DNA of 64,000 nucleotides, taken from positions 34,872,501 to 34,936,500 of the forward strand of contig NC_133157.1 of assembly GCF_040802235.1 (NCBI RefSeq), in the 5' to 3' direction. This DNA comes from Manis javanica (Eukaryota > Chordata > Mammalia > Pholidota > Manidae). The notes below the pieces were generated by a model. The model saw only the letters and a list, made by a program, of their open reading frames with translations. It was not told where the DNA came from and did not search any database. The position numbers were made by a program, and so were the translations under genes. This document shows positions 1 through 11,567 of this stretch, piece by piece; positions within the stretch are counted from its first letter, which is position 1; every line of letters begins with the position of its first letter.

Positions 1-226
1 TGTGATGAGGAAACTTAAGTCCCATCAGGTGACATGTCAAACACCTCCATGAGCAGCCAAATATCACAGGGAAAATTTTCACTCAAATCTCTGCATTTTA
101 CTTAGAGCAACACAGAGAACCCCCAGACTGCAAGAGTTGTGTCCAGCTCCTCACCACCTTTCTGGCCACTCTGAGCATTAGAGAATCATTCAGCTGGCGT
201 TCTGAGTTCCTGCAGTGACAGAGTAG

Positions 227-1189
227 ATGACCATGGACAGGTCCAATCAGACATGCCCCGTGGTGGGGTTCATTCTCCTGGGCCTCTCCGCCCACCCAAA
301 GCTGGAGAAAACGTTCTTTGTGCTCATCCTGCTGATGTACCTGGTGACCCTACTGGGCAACGGGGTCCTCATCCTGGTGACTGTGTGCGTGCCCCGCCTG
401 CACACGCCCATGTACTTCTTCTTGGGGAACCTCTCCTTCCTGGACATCTGCTACACAACCTCCTCGGTCCCCCTCATTCTTGACAGCTTCCTGACCCCCA
501 GGAAAGCCATCCCCTTCTCAGCCTGTGCCGTGCAGATGTTCCTCTCCTTTGCCATGGGAGCCACAGAGTGTGTGCTTCTGGGCATGATGGCGTTTGATCG
601 CTACGTTGCCATCTGCAACCCCCTGAGGTACCCTGTGGTCATGAGCAGGGCTGCCTACGTGCCCATGGCTGTCAGCTCCTGGGCATGTGGAAGCATTGCC
701 TCCGTGGTTCAAACATCCCTTGCGATGAAGCTGCCCTTCTGTGGGAACAACATCATCAACCACTTCACCTGTGAGATCCTGGCTGTCCTCAAGTTGGCCT
801 GTGCTGACATCTCCACCAATGTGATCAGCATGGGCGTCACCAATGTGATCTTCCTGGGGGTACCTGTTCTGTTCATCCTCATCTCCTATATCTTCATCCT
901 CACCAACATCCTGAGGATCCCATCAGCTGAGGGGAGGAAAAAGGCCTTCTCCACCTGCTCAGCCCACCTCACTGTGGTGGTCGTCTTCTATGGGACCATC
1001 CTCTTCATGTATGGGAAGCCCAAATCCAAGGACCCCCGGGGGGCAGACAAGCAGGACCTTTCTGACAAGCTCATCTCCCTCTTCTATGGGGTGCTGATCC
1101 CCATGCTGAACCCCATCATCTACAGCCTGAGGAACAAGGACGTGAAGGCTGCTGTGAGGAACCTTATATTTCAGAAACACTTCACCTGA
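227..1189 (+). CDS. OR2S2: Olfactory receptor, OR2S2-like (upstream copy)
   Basis: Intact single-exon odorant receptor, a seven-transmembrane GPCR of the class II family, expected to signal through Golf in olfactory neuron cilia. The frame opens with ATG at 227, but the second ATG at 233 lies in a strong ACCATGG context and gives 318 residues aligning from residue 1 with human OR2S2, so 233 is the likelier start. Numbering from there: an N-glycosylation site NQT near the N-terminus, LHTPMYFF at the TM2 entry, the DRY motif in [15 protein letters not shown] with Asp122, [10 protein letters not shown] at TM6 and [13 protein letters not shown] in TM7. The run [11 protein letters not shown] before TM2 differs from [11 protein letters not shown] of the second copy. 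A likely splice acceptor ending CCTGCAG lies about 10 bases upstream of the first ATG, as expected for receptors with 5' noncoding exons. The paralogue lies 11.3 kb downstream on the same strand. The OR2S2 lineage is secure; which copy is the true orthologue is uncertain. Confidence 0.93.
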   Translation: MTMDRSNQTCPVVGFILLGLSAHPKLEKTFFVLILLMYLVTLLGNGVLILVTVCVPRLHTPMYFFLGNLSFLDICYTTSSVPLILDSFLTPRKAIPFSACAVQMFLSFAMGATECVLLGMMAFDRYVAICNPLRYPVVMSRAAYVPMAVSSWACGSIASVVQTSLAMKLPFCGNNIINHFTCEILAVLKLACADISTNVISMGVTNVIFLGVPVLFILISYIFILTNILRIPSAEGRKKAFSTCSAHLTVVVVFYGTILFMYGKPKSKDPRGADKQDLSDKLISLFYGVLIPMLNPIIYSLRNKDVKAAVRNLIFQKHFT

Positions 1190-2110
1190 TGACAGTGGCT
1201 GAGTCCTGATGGTTCTCTGCTCCCCTGTTACACTCACCTGAGAGTCTCAGAGGATAAGATGAAGGGTCAACATCATCAAAGTTCACACAGGTAAATCTCA
1301 TTACACAGAATCTCCTTACACAGAAGGGCTTTGTGTGAATAGGAGCATTTAATGGGACTTTTTTCACCTTATCCTATAAAGAGGTCTAAAAAAGTATATT
1401 CATGTTGGTCAAGCCTTATAGTTCTATATCTCTGTGATACTTACTGAACAAATTGATGTCACCAAAAGTCTTCAAGTTGTATTAACTCATGAAAAGCTCC
1501 AGTCTGTAGGTGTGTAATTCAATTGTTCCTTGGCCTCTTTCTTTGAACATATTTCAGTGGGTCCTTACTATGCTTTCAACTTTTCCTACTCCATATTAAG
1601 TACTATTTTTACTTCATCACATAGTTTCTTTCTCCCTATTTTCATATGAATTCTTAAAGTGTTAGTGTCCTTTCCCTGTATCCATAATCAACCTCTTTCC
1701 CTTGTCCTTAATCAAGGTCCCACCAGAAAATCACTCACATCCTTGGAGCAAAGAGGAGAGTAAGTTGTGGCAAACTGGTGCAAGGGTCAAAAGCTCAGAC
1801 CATTGTTCTTTTCTTTTTTTGAAGATGGTCTTTATCCCTGGGATCTGTTCCTAGATGGCAATGGCATCCCATGGGCCATCAGAGTAATGCAGGAATGGAG
1901 ATGTGTTGAAGAGAATCTAGTGAATTCTATTAAACTCCTGGCCTGGCTTGACCATGCATGCAGCCAAGTGGGGACCATACTGTGATTTACTACCTAGGAA
2001 TCCCCAAAGCCACAGAGTAGTCAGGCGGAGAAGGTGAGGTTCACCAGGAGACATCTAAGAATCACCCACGTGACTGGTGGGAATTCCAAGCCATGTCCTA
2101 AAAATAATCA
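1190..2110. other. Intergenic, downstream of first OR2S2 copy
   Basis: Mostly AT-rich sequence with no recognisable gene. Similarity to the second receptor copy stops close to the stop codon, so no extended duplicated 3' flank is visible here. A 72-codon frame at 1767-1985 has no recognisable motif. Confidence 0.4.
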
Positions 2111-3740
2111 ATCTGGAATTTCAGTTAAAAGAATGAGCAGAATAGAAAACCTCTGACAGTGAATATGAACATTTAATCCTATAAAGAAGAAACAGAATAA
2201 AAAATCAAGACAAGCTGGAAAAATCTGCACATTTTTGCTTATTATAAAAATATTGCAGGAAGATGGTAAAAACATTAAAGAAAATTCTTTGTAGTGTGAA
2301 TTCTAGAGGCAATTGAATCAATAAAATAAGACAGTCTACAAAAAGAAGACTAGTAGAAAAGGTGACAGGAGGATAACATTTTCTCAGGGGAAAAAATTAA
2401 AATCCCTCATTATTGATCAAATAAGAATCAGTAGAAAGTATTTAAATAGGACAATGCTTAAGATCAAAACTTCAAATTAAAAATAATTTGTTTCTTTCCT
2501 AGACCACAGAGAAAAAGATAGAGATTTCAGTTAAGAAAAGATTAGAGACATGAAAGATATACCAGGGGATCCATTATAGATATCACAAGGAGGAAACAGA
2601 GCAGACCAAAGACAAATAATAATCAAGAGAAAAAAAAGACGTTTTACTGAAAAGAAGCTTTAAATACTTTGTTCATAAAAGGTTCATCAATCGCCACATA
2701 GGAATTGTAGCAAAAGACATACCTATGTACAGTATATTCAGGGATAAGTTTTGATTCCCATATACACCAAAATAACTCTACAGACTTTTGCACAAAAGAA
2801 AAGAGTATTTCCCACCAAGGAATAAGAATCTGACCACCATCGGCCTGATACTCTGCAGCCCAAAATATAGATGTCAGTAGAACAGGTTTGCAGAGTTCTA
2901 AGGGAAATGGCTTGAGTCCAGAATCTGACATACCCCTGACAGTGGCACAGACATGAGGGTTAACAAAACACTCACTGTCATGGGCAACAACCACAGAAAG
3001 AACATAACTCTATAATCTCTTTCTGAAAAAGAAATTTTATTTTGAAAGTTCTCCCAACAAATAGTTAAAAATAAAAAATTGAAAGAATGTAATATATATG
3101 GTAGATAAGAGACAGTGGGGAATGATGAAATGCAAAGACAAATATGTGAAGGAATTACTAGAAAACACTAAAGGTAAACAGTGACAGCAAAGCAGTGACA
3201 TTATTCGAGTTACAGATTTAGGTGCTTCATCAGGAAGGAAAATGGAGAAAGAAGTGAAGTTACAGCCCACCAAAATCCTCATCTGATGAAGGATGTGGTG
3301 GGAGGAGCAATCTTACCAATATAATCCATTGCACAGACACTGAAATAGAACAAAAGTGTTAGTACGCATGTTAAAATTTTAAGAGTAAATACCAAGAGGC
3401 AAATATTAGGATGAAGACTTCTGAAAGAATTAGAGAATTAGGAAAGAAAAAAGAAAGTTGAGCAAATAGAAAAGGTCATTTATTTAACCTGAGTAGATTA
3501 AAATCATTGTATATTAAACAAATAACACACATTATCCAGTTGTATTTTCTTTAGGAGTTTCAAGGTTTTTAACATTAGGAACATGAGGAGATCAATTTTA
3601 CTGCAACCGTTTTGTTAATAATTTTTAAAAAGTGATCCCATCAACAAATGTTGAGAAGTCATTTGATAAAATTTAGTATCTATTTCTGACCTGTTGAAGT
3701 GGCAAACTTGAATATAGGAAACCATCCCTAACATGCACGA
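2110..3740 (+). repeat. Old L1/HAL1-like LINE sequence
   Basis: A-rich plus-strand sequence with the texture of LINE-1 or HAL1, including a stretch resembling the distal ORF1 region (poly-purine runs, AAAGATTAGAGACATGAAAG at about 2540, and a segment on pick-up of conserved LINE words at 2640-2990). It is very diverged, no reading frame survives, and the subfamily cannot be told by eye. Confidence 0.4.
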
Positions 3741-4680
3741 AAACATCGGAACATCAACAGCACGCTTACTACCTGGGTCAGAACATGTGCTCTCAGCGCC
3801 AGTGCCATTCTGCAGAGTCTACCTAATTAAGCCAGACCAGCAAAATAAAGAACATAAATACTGAAAAGAATAAAACTCTTCACAGATGTTTTTTACCTAG
3901 AAAACAACTTAATCAAATGTGAAACTGCTAGAACTAGTAAGAAAGTACAATGGAGTGGTAGGATATGATTCACAGCAGTCACAAAAACTTCAGAACACTT
4001 AGGGAGGTTGTATGAAGAGGTATGGGAGACCTCTATGAATACCATATATTTACAATGATAATGTATTAACAGGAGAAATAAAAAAGACACTTTTATTTTG
4101 GAGGAAGGAAAAGCTCTGAAGGTGAGCCTCAGGGTAGTCTGAGGGGACTTGGAACACCCAGAGGCAAGTGTCCTCATTCAAAGCCTTTCTCCCCTTCCCA
4201 ACAGGTGGGGAGGACCTGGGCTCCACCCACTTTTCCATCCCTAGAACAGGCCCATCCTGTTAGGTGGGAATGAAGGCCCAAGCCCAGACCTTAGACGCAA
4301 ACATGAAGACTCACTGATGAAAGGGTCTCATAAGCAAAGAAAACCAGCCTTTACTCCAGCCCTTGCTTTTGGAGATAATCAAAAAGTCTAGGCCAGACAG
4401 CGGACAAATGGAAGAAGTCCCATCTGTGGACTCCCAGTGCAATCACAGCCAGACTTCTTAAGAAGGCCATCGCAGAAGTCAGTTCTATAACTGTACCACG
4501 CTTCTATTCCTTTCTGAGTAGACTGATCCCTCTCGTTCTTATCATGTGATGCTAGCGGGCTGCCAACTGCAGTACACCAACCCTAGGCAATGGGTCTACT
4601 GGAAATCACGGAAGCTTCGTCAAACTAATCAGTGCCATTCTCCCAGATACTTCTAATTGGAGCAAGGAGAGAAGGGGTCC
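3740..4680. other. Unassigned intergenic sequence
   Basis: No gene seen. The first 300 bases look like decayed LINE sequence. 4080-4640 is more GC-rich and contains no motif I can assign. Confidence 0.3.
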
Positions 4681-4870
4681 TGTATTAGCTTTCCATGCTG
4701 CATAGCAGAGCACTACAAACTTGGTGCTTTAAAGCAACGTATGTTTATAAATCTTGCAGTTTCTTTGAATCAGGAGTTTGAGCAAGTCCTCCACAAAGGT
4801 GCAATCTTAGGTCCGGGCCAGGCTTGGTTCTCATCTGGAGTCTCAAATGTGAAGAAGAATGTGAATTAGG
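4681..4870 (-). repeat. MLT1-type LTR fragment
   Basis: Starts with TGTATTAGCTTTCCATGCTG, followed by the 'cataacaaa…ccacaaactt…gtggcttaaaacaac…atttat' pattern. This is the reverse complement of the 3' end of MLT1 (ERVL-MaLR) LTRs. It is an ancient, strongly diverged fossil fragment. Confidence 0.65.
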
Positions 4871-5324
4871 CTCTTGACAATTCTCTTCCTTAACACATGA
4901 GAAAGCTCGTCCACCAGAGTTTAAAATGAAGACAAGAAAAGACAAGTAGAGAAAAGAAACAAGAAGAGACAGAGAGTCCTAATGACATGTTGAGTCCCTA
5001 ATTCCAGCTGTGCCTGAGACTGAGTTCCCTTGAACTTCTCATTTATATAAACATTAAAGAAACATTTATTTGGGGATTAAACTGGTTAGAGTAAGTTTTC
5101 TATCGAGCAGCCTAGAAAGTCCTGACAATTACAAAGCTGAAAATAAAAGTAGCTTCCTATGGTCAACTGCTCCTGCTGGCCGCTGCATCCTCCAACTGCA
5201 ATTTATATCACATGGTGTATCATTCCCAAGTGAGGTACAAGCAACTGCAAACCCCTCTTGGTCAACTCCCAAGCTCTTTTCCAAATAAAACAAAAGGAAT
5301 AAACCCTCTTCAGGCTTGCACTGT

Positions 5325-5570
5325 CTATGAACACTGATGCAAAATCCTCAAATATAAACATCAGTAAAACAGATACAGTAATGCACCTAGAGGATATCAT
5401 TGTAAACAAGTTTCATTTATCCTAAAAGTACATGGATGAATTGCACATGAAAAATTCACCACATTAACCAACTAAAGAAGGAAAACCAAATGATCTCAAA
5501 AGATAAAGAAAATATTTGATAAAAAATACAGTATCATGGGAATAACCACTCAAATCTGACTGAACACCTC
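5325..5570 (+). repeat. L1 ORF2 fragment (left of GC-rich block)
   Basis: Matches the L1 ORF2 reverse-transcriptase region remembered as 'aaaatcctcaacaaaatactag…caccatattaacaaa…aagaaaaaccacatgatc…gaaaaagcatttgataaaa'. The frame is lost. Between 4870 and 5325 I see only purine-rich sequence and weak LINE resemblance. Confidence 0.55.
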
Positions 5571-6025
5571 TGAACGAAACAGCAGGCCCTCTCCTACCCC
5601 CACAGCAGAGGCTGGCAGGACGGCCGAGACAAGGTGACCCAACCAGCCCCCCTGTAAGTGTGGCGTCAGAGGAAACCGAGGAGGGAGGTGGGGCTTTTAT
5701 CTCCACTGGACAGTACCACGTCCCCTCCCACAGGGTCAGTGGGGACCTGCAGGAAGCCTGCACTTGTGCCCCCACCCTGCAGTAATCAGTGCCCCTCCTC
5801 GCTCCCACGCGGGTGATATCAGAGGGGGCCTAAAAGAGAATCAGGACCCACGCATGTGGTAATGAGACCGTCCCTTCCTGTGGTGTCAGTGGGGGTCCGG
5901 GGAAGAGCAAAGAGGCCTCCTGCATCTGCCAGTCAGGGGGGACTCAGCTGAGCCCCAGAGAGCAGCTGAAACTCCTGCTGCCTGGCAGTAGGGTGGACCC
6001 TTCCTCCCAGGGCTGCAAGGCTGTT
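5571..6025. repeat. GC-rich minisatellite-like block inserted in L1
   Basis: About 450 bases of GC-rich sequence abruptly bounded by AT-rich L1 on both sides. Words such as GTCAGTGGGG, GTCAGAGG and TCAGAGGGGG recur every roughly 50-150 bases, suggesting decayed tandem units. The L1 sequence on both sides corresponds to the same ORF2 segment. I cannot name the family. Confidence 0.5.
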
Positions 6026-7540
6026 TCCATGTTCAAAGATCAGTCAGTGCAATTTACCATATTAACAGGTGAAAAAGTGAAAAGCTCATGAGTAATCAAG
6101 TAAAGCAGGAAAAGCATTTGAAAAAACAGCACCTATTCATGATAAAAACTTTTAGCTTCGAACTGCAGGTCCCCACCAGCACAGGAGGGCAAGAGAGACA
6201 ACAGGCCCAGCATTTTGGAAGGAACAAAAAACTATCATTATCCACAGATTATTACCTGCTATGTGGAAAATCTACAATGATTTAGAGATATAAGTATTTA
6301 AGAAAGTTTAGCAAGGTCCCTAGACACTATATCAACATACCAGAAAAAAGTCTATTTCTATAGTCCAGCAAGAGATTATGAAATATTTCTAAAGATACCA
6401 AGAAATATAAATACATATTTATATATAAAAATATTTTTGTGTATTTACATTAAAATGTAAATATAAAAACCACCATGCAGGGTAAATCTGGCCAAGAGCT
6501 CTAAGACCTTTATGCATAAAGTTACAAATTATAACATCTTTTGAATGATATTAAAATAGAGGAGGAATACCTCTCATTTATGGGTTAGAAAACTCATTAT
6601 TATAGAGATATTAGTTCTCCCCAAATTGATCTATAGATCCAATGTAATCTCAGTTTCTAAATCCCTAAAATAATTATTGTGGAATTTAAGAAGCTGGCTC
6701 AGTAATTTATGTGGAAGAACAAAGGACCAAGAATGACCCTGACAGTGTGAAGAGGTAGCAGATGGAACCAGAGGGACTCATCCCACAAGAAACAAAGACA
6801 TCCAAGCAGCCCTGCGAACAGGGGCGTGGTGTTGGAATAGACAATCTGCTGGGGAAGAAGAGCGACCCCTGCAACGAACCCATTCATTTGGGAGACTTGA
6901 TGTATGAAAGAAGGGTGTTACCGCTCACGGGGGTGGGGGGTGGGGTCGGGGGGGAGGATGGGTTATAAATGCAGCTAGGACAATTGGAAATACATATGTG
7001 TACCAGGAAAAACGTACAAAATACTTATGACAGAACTCAGTTGGGAGGCACCCCAAGTATCCACCAAAGTACAATGTATCAGTGAGCTGGGCCACATTCA
7101 CGTAATGGGCTTTAACAATATAAATTAATGAATTTAGCTACACTCATGAACATAAATGAATCTCAAAAACATGACGTTGAATGAAAAAATAAGTCAGAAA
7201 TAGATCCAAGTGATCCAATTTGTACAGCATTTTGAAGGAAGAAAACCTAAACTATACTGTTTTAAGGATGCATACATAGATGATCAAAATCAGTAAAAGC
7301 AGGGAATGACTGTAACTGAGCTCAGGAGTGTGGCTATCTCTGGGAGGGGAGGGAGAGGACTGAGGCTAGGAGGGAACACCCTGGGAGCTTCCAACAGATG
7401 GGCAATGTCCTACTCCTTAGATTAGGTGGTGACTTCTTTAGCATTCTTTAAATCACAAATACGTGTTACATATGCACTTACCTACGTGTGTTATCTTTCA
7501 CATTTTAAATTATTCTAAATACCAAAGATCTTAAACACTA
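6026..7540 (+). repeat. L1 ORF2 to 3'UTR, diverged
   Basis: Recognisable ORF2 words in order: ATCAGTCAGTGCAATTTACC, GCAGGAAAAGCATTTG, ATTCATGATAAAAAC, AAACTATCATTATCCACAGA and GTTTAGCAAGGTCC, then a 3'UTR-like segment (AATAAGTCAGAAATAGATCC and a CTCTGGGAGGGG run). The coding frame is lost throughout. AT-rich simple sequence occurs at 6395-6470 and a G-rich run near 6930-6955. Confidence 0.7.
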
Positions 7541-8900
7541 CAGTGTGAAGACATCACTTCTCACCTTTCAGAATGGCAAACACCAGAAAGCCTCAAGACC
7601 AAGAAGCTGTGAGAACAGTGTGGAAAAACTAACACTCACACACTGTTGACAGGACTATGGAAATTTGGCAATACCTATCAAAATTACAAATGTGCACAAA
7701 ACATATGCCTACCACTTGTGAAGTTATACATATGCGAAGATATGTGTTGTAGCTTGATTGTCAGCATAAGATCCCAGGTACACCGTCCGGACATTGGTGC
7801 CGCCTCCCCATGTGGGAGGCCCTGCGCATGTCTGTGAAAGGAACCCTGGCCTGTCTGGGAGCCCAGGGACAGCTCCGGAGGAAGCTGGCCCCAACTCTGT
7901 GCTCCTCTCCACCCAGGTGGTCGTGTCCCAGTCACTGCTTCTGATTGGGACTGGGCAGTGTGGTCCCTGGAGTCCCCAGGTATACAGGGCCTACACCCTT
8001 TGCTCACTTGATGTTCCTATCTTTAAATTGCTTCTGGGACTAACAGGGTCCCTGGAGTCCACAGCTGCTGCCTGAGGACTCCCTTCACTCCTGGGGAAAA
8101 TGCACCCTGGGGATTTCTGGGCCTCAGAACAGGATGACAGACCCTTTACATGAAGAGTCTGTAGCTGAGACACCAGTCCATGGCCAGGCTGGGAGGAAGG
8201 ACACGGGAGTCACGCCCAGAAGCTAAAGACCCCACGAGGCTTTAGGAGGAGAAAGAAGAAAGAGGCTCTCAGACGTAAAGGGTGTCAGGCAGGAGAGTGG
8301 CTGGCCAGGGGCACAGTGAGGAGCTGCAACCATGTCTGAGATCAGGAAACTCAGAGGTGGCTTTTTCCCAGACGTGGAATCACTGAAGCAATGAGTCTAC
8401 AGGTTTTTCACATTTTTCCTTTTGTCAGCAAACTGCCCTCCAAAAAACCTGTATAAGAGTGCACAGGGGTCTTTTGATGGCACTGTGCTCCCTTCCACTT
8501 CTCAGCTGCCTGTTGGCTCCGGAGACACGTGGGGACAGACCGCAAGCAAGGCCCAGTCCCTGGGAGCAGCGCAGGAGCCAGACCTGCCATGCAGCCACAG
8601 AGGTAAAGCTTCCCTTCCCCTCCTTGCCCTCCCTGACTGACACCCTCTCTCCCTCGCCAACCTCCCAGTCAGGCTGTAGGTGTCAGAGCTCCTTGTTTGC
8701 TTCCTTCCTGCATCCCCTTCAAATCCTGACCTGAGCTTATTTTCTGCTGGCCATTCCTTGATGGGAAACTCGGCATTCAGATCTCCCCCTACCCCACACA
8801 CACCACACACTGAACCACATGGGCAGCTGCCTCCATGGGGGACTGCTCTCTGCCTGCAGGAGACTGCCTCCACACGGAGTCAGGATGCCCGGGAAGCACC
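7541..8900. other. Intergenic, GC-rich, no gene recognised
   Basis: 7541-7740 still looks LINE-like. 7780-8900 is GC-rich with several overlapping open frames on both strands, none with a recognisable domain, consistent with low stop-codon density in GC-rich DNA. Confidence 0.35.
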
Positions 8901-8904
8901 TGAC

Positions 8905-8980
8905 TCAGCCTTCTCATACGCACACGGGGAAACTGAGGCCTGGCACAGAGAAGGGTGTTGCTCAAGCTACACAGAATATA
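8905..8980 (-). repeat. MIR SINE fragment
   Basis: CACGGGGAAACTGAGGCC followed by 'cacagagaagggtgttgctcaagctacaca' is the reversed conserved core of MIR. Confidence 0.6.
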
Positions 8981-9530
8981 TATGCTGTGGGCAGGGGCAC
9001 ATCCCTCAGCTCTGGTCTCAGTGTGCAAGGTCTTCCCAGCTGTTCAATTCATTCCGATTGAACCAGATTCATTTGGCAACTTCAGCACAACAGGCAATGA
9101 GACTCCCGTGGATGCAACTCTCATGCCAGGCAAATCCTGAGCACCACTCAAGCCCACACCACACTGCTCACGGGCAGGAGCTTTTTTGCACACAGATTTG
9201 GCCGAAAGGAGCAGACAGGATAGCTTCTCTAACAGAAGCCACTTTCCTTGGCTTCTGCAACCACAGCATATCCTGTCACTATAGAATCTTGTTTCTGACC
9301 CTGACTATGGGACAGCCAGAGGGAAGACTGTGAGATAAGTTGCATGGAATGTCACAGTAGAGCACCCAGAGCAAACCGGAACACCCTCCTGAGCTTCACT
9401 GAGTCACCAGGGGAGGAGTAATATGCTTGGGTAGGAAACACAATGAAATCCATGATTGCATAATGGGGGAGCTCTCCCCTGGGTTGGAGCAATGGTCCCC
9501 TGTGGAGCACAGTTTGCACCTCCCTTTCCT
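8981..9530. other. Intergenic, nothing recognised
   Basis: No gene or named repeat seen. A 217-codon frame spanning 8680-9333 is low-complexity in character and lacks any domain. Confidence 0.3.
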
Positions 9531-9534
9531 CCCA

Positions 9535-9712
9535 GAAACCTTTGGCAATGTCTGGAGACATTTTGGGTTGTTATAACTTAGGGAGCATATGCTACTGACA
9601 ATTAGTGGGCAGAGGCCAGGGCCATGATGAACATCCTACAGAGCACAGGACAGCCCCACAACAAAGGATGCTGTGGCCCCAAACATCACTAGTGCTGAGG
9701 CTGAGAAACTGG
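9535..9712 (+). repeat. MER20 (hAT-Charlie) DNA transposon fragment
   Basis: TGGCAATGTCTGGAGACATT, then 'gggttgttataac…gggcagaggccagggccatgatgaacatcctaca', the 'cacaggacagccccacaacaaag' core and a 3' end reading GAGGCTGAGAAAC. This is the MER20 consensus order; the 5' end is missing. Confidence 0.85.
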
Positions 9713-10190
9713 GTTCAATTCACGGCAGGAGCTGTACTTCCTGACCACACCTGTGACATAAACTCCCCCTTCATGCCTGTAGCAAGAGCATGCTGGACAA
9801 TGAGACTGGGCAAAGAATACACAGACCGACCTGGAGAAAAGAGCAGACCTCACGGAACGGAACGGGGTAATGTACCAGAGCTGTGGCCGGGAGGGACCCA
9901 AGCCCTTCCCCCACCCCAGATCACTGGCAGGAGGAAGAGAAATGGAGCAGGGAGGGAGTGGAAACCTGGGACTGTTAAATATCTAGCTCCGGAGATCTGC
10001 TCTGGGAGCACAAACCTACATTTCATGGTGCTTTCATGATACTCGTGTGATTACTGGGTTGGAAAGCTAATACAGGCAGAATTCCTGGAGAATCTGAGAT
10101 TCCAGCTGCTTGTGGAAAGCAAGAATACACAGACCTGATAATGGAGAGACAGGCTCTCAAAAATCTGTGTACCAAGAGAATAAGGTAGCT
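9713..10190. other. Intergenic, nothing recognised
   Basis: No gene, RNA or named repeat seen. Several short open frames in this stretch lack recognisable motifs. Confidence 0.3.
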
Positions 10191-10194
10191 ATTT

Positions 10195-10395
10195 GGTAGA
10201 AGGGACTCAGAATTGGGGCATGCGATACAACCCTAGCTCTGTCATTCAATCTCGCAGAACAAACTCTTCAGCTCCTCTGAGCTTTGATTACTTCATCTAC
10301 CAAACTTTGATGACAGTATCTTCTCCATGGCGGGTTTCAAAGAATATTGCACAGAGTAGGTGCTTGTTATTGTTAACCACTCATCTTCCAACACC
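10195..10395 (+). repeat. MIR SINE
   Basis: Runs through 'aaccctagctctgtcattca…ttacttcatct…aatattgcacagagtaggtgcttgttattgtt', the MIR 3' half in sense orientation. Confidence 0.65.
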
Positions 10396-11185
10396 CACCC
10401 CCTCCGACACACATCATTGCATTTAAGAAGGAGCTATAGAAATATTATCAATGAGGATTCTGCATTTAGAGACTGAGCAATTGGAACTAAGAAATTAGAA
10501 ATCCTCTACACAAAGGCAGACAGGTCTTCTATAAGCTAGTGGCTTGTGTGGAACTATGAAATGGGGGCAAGAGAGCCAGAATATTACATAAGAATAAAAT
10601 AAAGGATATAAAAGGACAAAGAGAAAGTATTCCCTAGTAACCCTGGCTAAGAACTTATAATGAAATGGGATTAAAGGTTAATGCCATTTACGCTACTGCT
10701 AACTGTAGTTAGTGTGGTTGTCCATAACTGAGTAAACTGGTAAGCAAGCTGCACCGTTGTCATCCCACAGTGTAGGTTCAATCACTCCAGTTAACGCCTG
10801 TGTTGATTTCATAAAGGTCTTCCCCATACAGGAACCTCCCTGAACACTGCTATTAATCCCTGGTAAATCAGGCAGGTGCCGGTGCGAATGATGATGGCCA
10901 AGTGCATGTGAAGATGCAGCTGGTGAAGAAGCAATCCTCATTATGGTTGAGCCTTTACCCAGACTTGTCTCTGCGTGGATGGGGATTAGCACCTGTATCC
11001 AAGTTCCTTCCAAATGCAATCAACATTTGGAGAAGCTTGAAAATTTGCTAGTTCTAAGAATTGGATTAGCTTGGGGATTTTCCTCCCTGTGAATCTAGGA
11101 AAGCTCTTATTAAGTGAAATTTCTATATATTTACAATAAAAAGAAATAATGCAGAGCATTTTCTAGCTATTAATCATACTGCAGA
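10396..11185. other. Intergenic between OR2S2 copies
   Basis: No gene recognised. This stretch lies within 1.2 kb upstream of the second receptor and could carry its promoter and noncoding exons, but no specific element is visible by eye. Confidence 0.3.
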
Positions 11186-11305
11186 GGAAAAGCCCTCTCT
11201 GAGGATTAGCTCTGCTGGGCTCAAGCCCTGTCTCTGTCACCAGCTTGCTCAGAAGACTTCGATCACATCCCCTCTCCGGCCTCAACTGCTTTTATGGCCA
11301 ATGAG
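11186..11305 (+). repeat. MIR SINE fragment
   Basis: 'tagctctgctgggctcaagccctgtctctgtcaccagc…ctctccggcctcaactgcttt' follows the MIR sense-strand order. Confidence 0.5.
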
Positions 11306-11567
11306 AGGGTGCAGCAACATCGGGACAGCCCCAGCACACAGCTGGGACATTTCAGGCCCTTGCTCAGTGCTGCTCCATTTGTTTTTTTCCAGCTCTGACC
11401 TTCTCTCATCTAAGAGCTAAGGGCACCCCTACTGTCTCTGAGTCATTTTCCCTTACACAAATATGCTCTTCTACTGTGTTGCAGGGGCTTGACCTGATGC
11501 ACAGGAGTTTTCTCAAGAAAGCCTGATGTACTGCTTTTTTCTCTGCTGATGACAGAAGAGATAACGT

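Noticed and set aside
8680-9333. 217-codon plus-strand frame
   Set aside because: Contains a reversed MIR core, has no motif, and competing frames are open on both strands.
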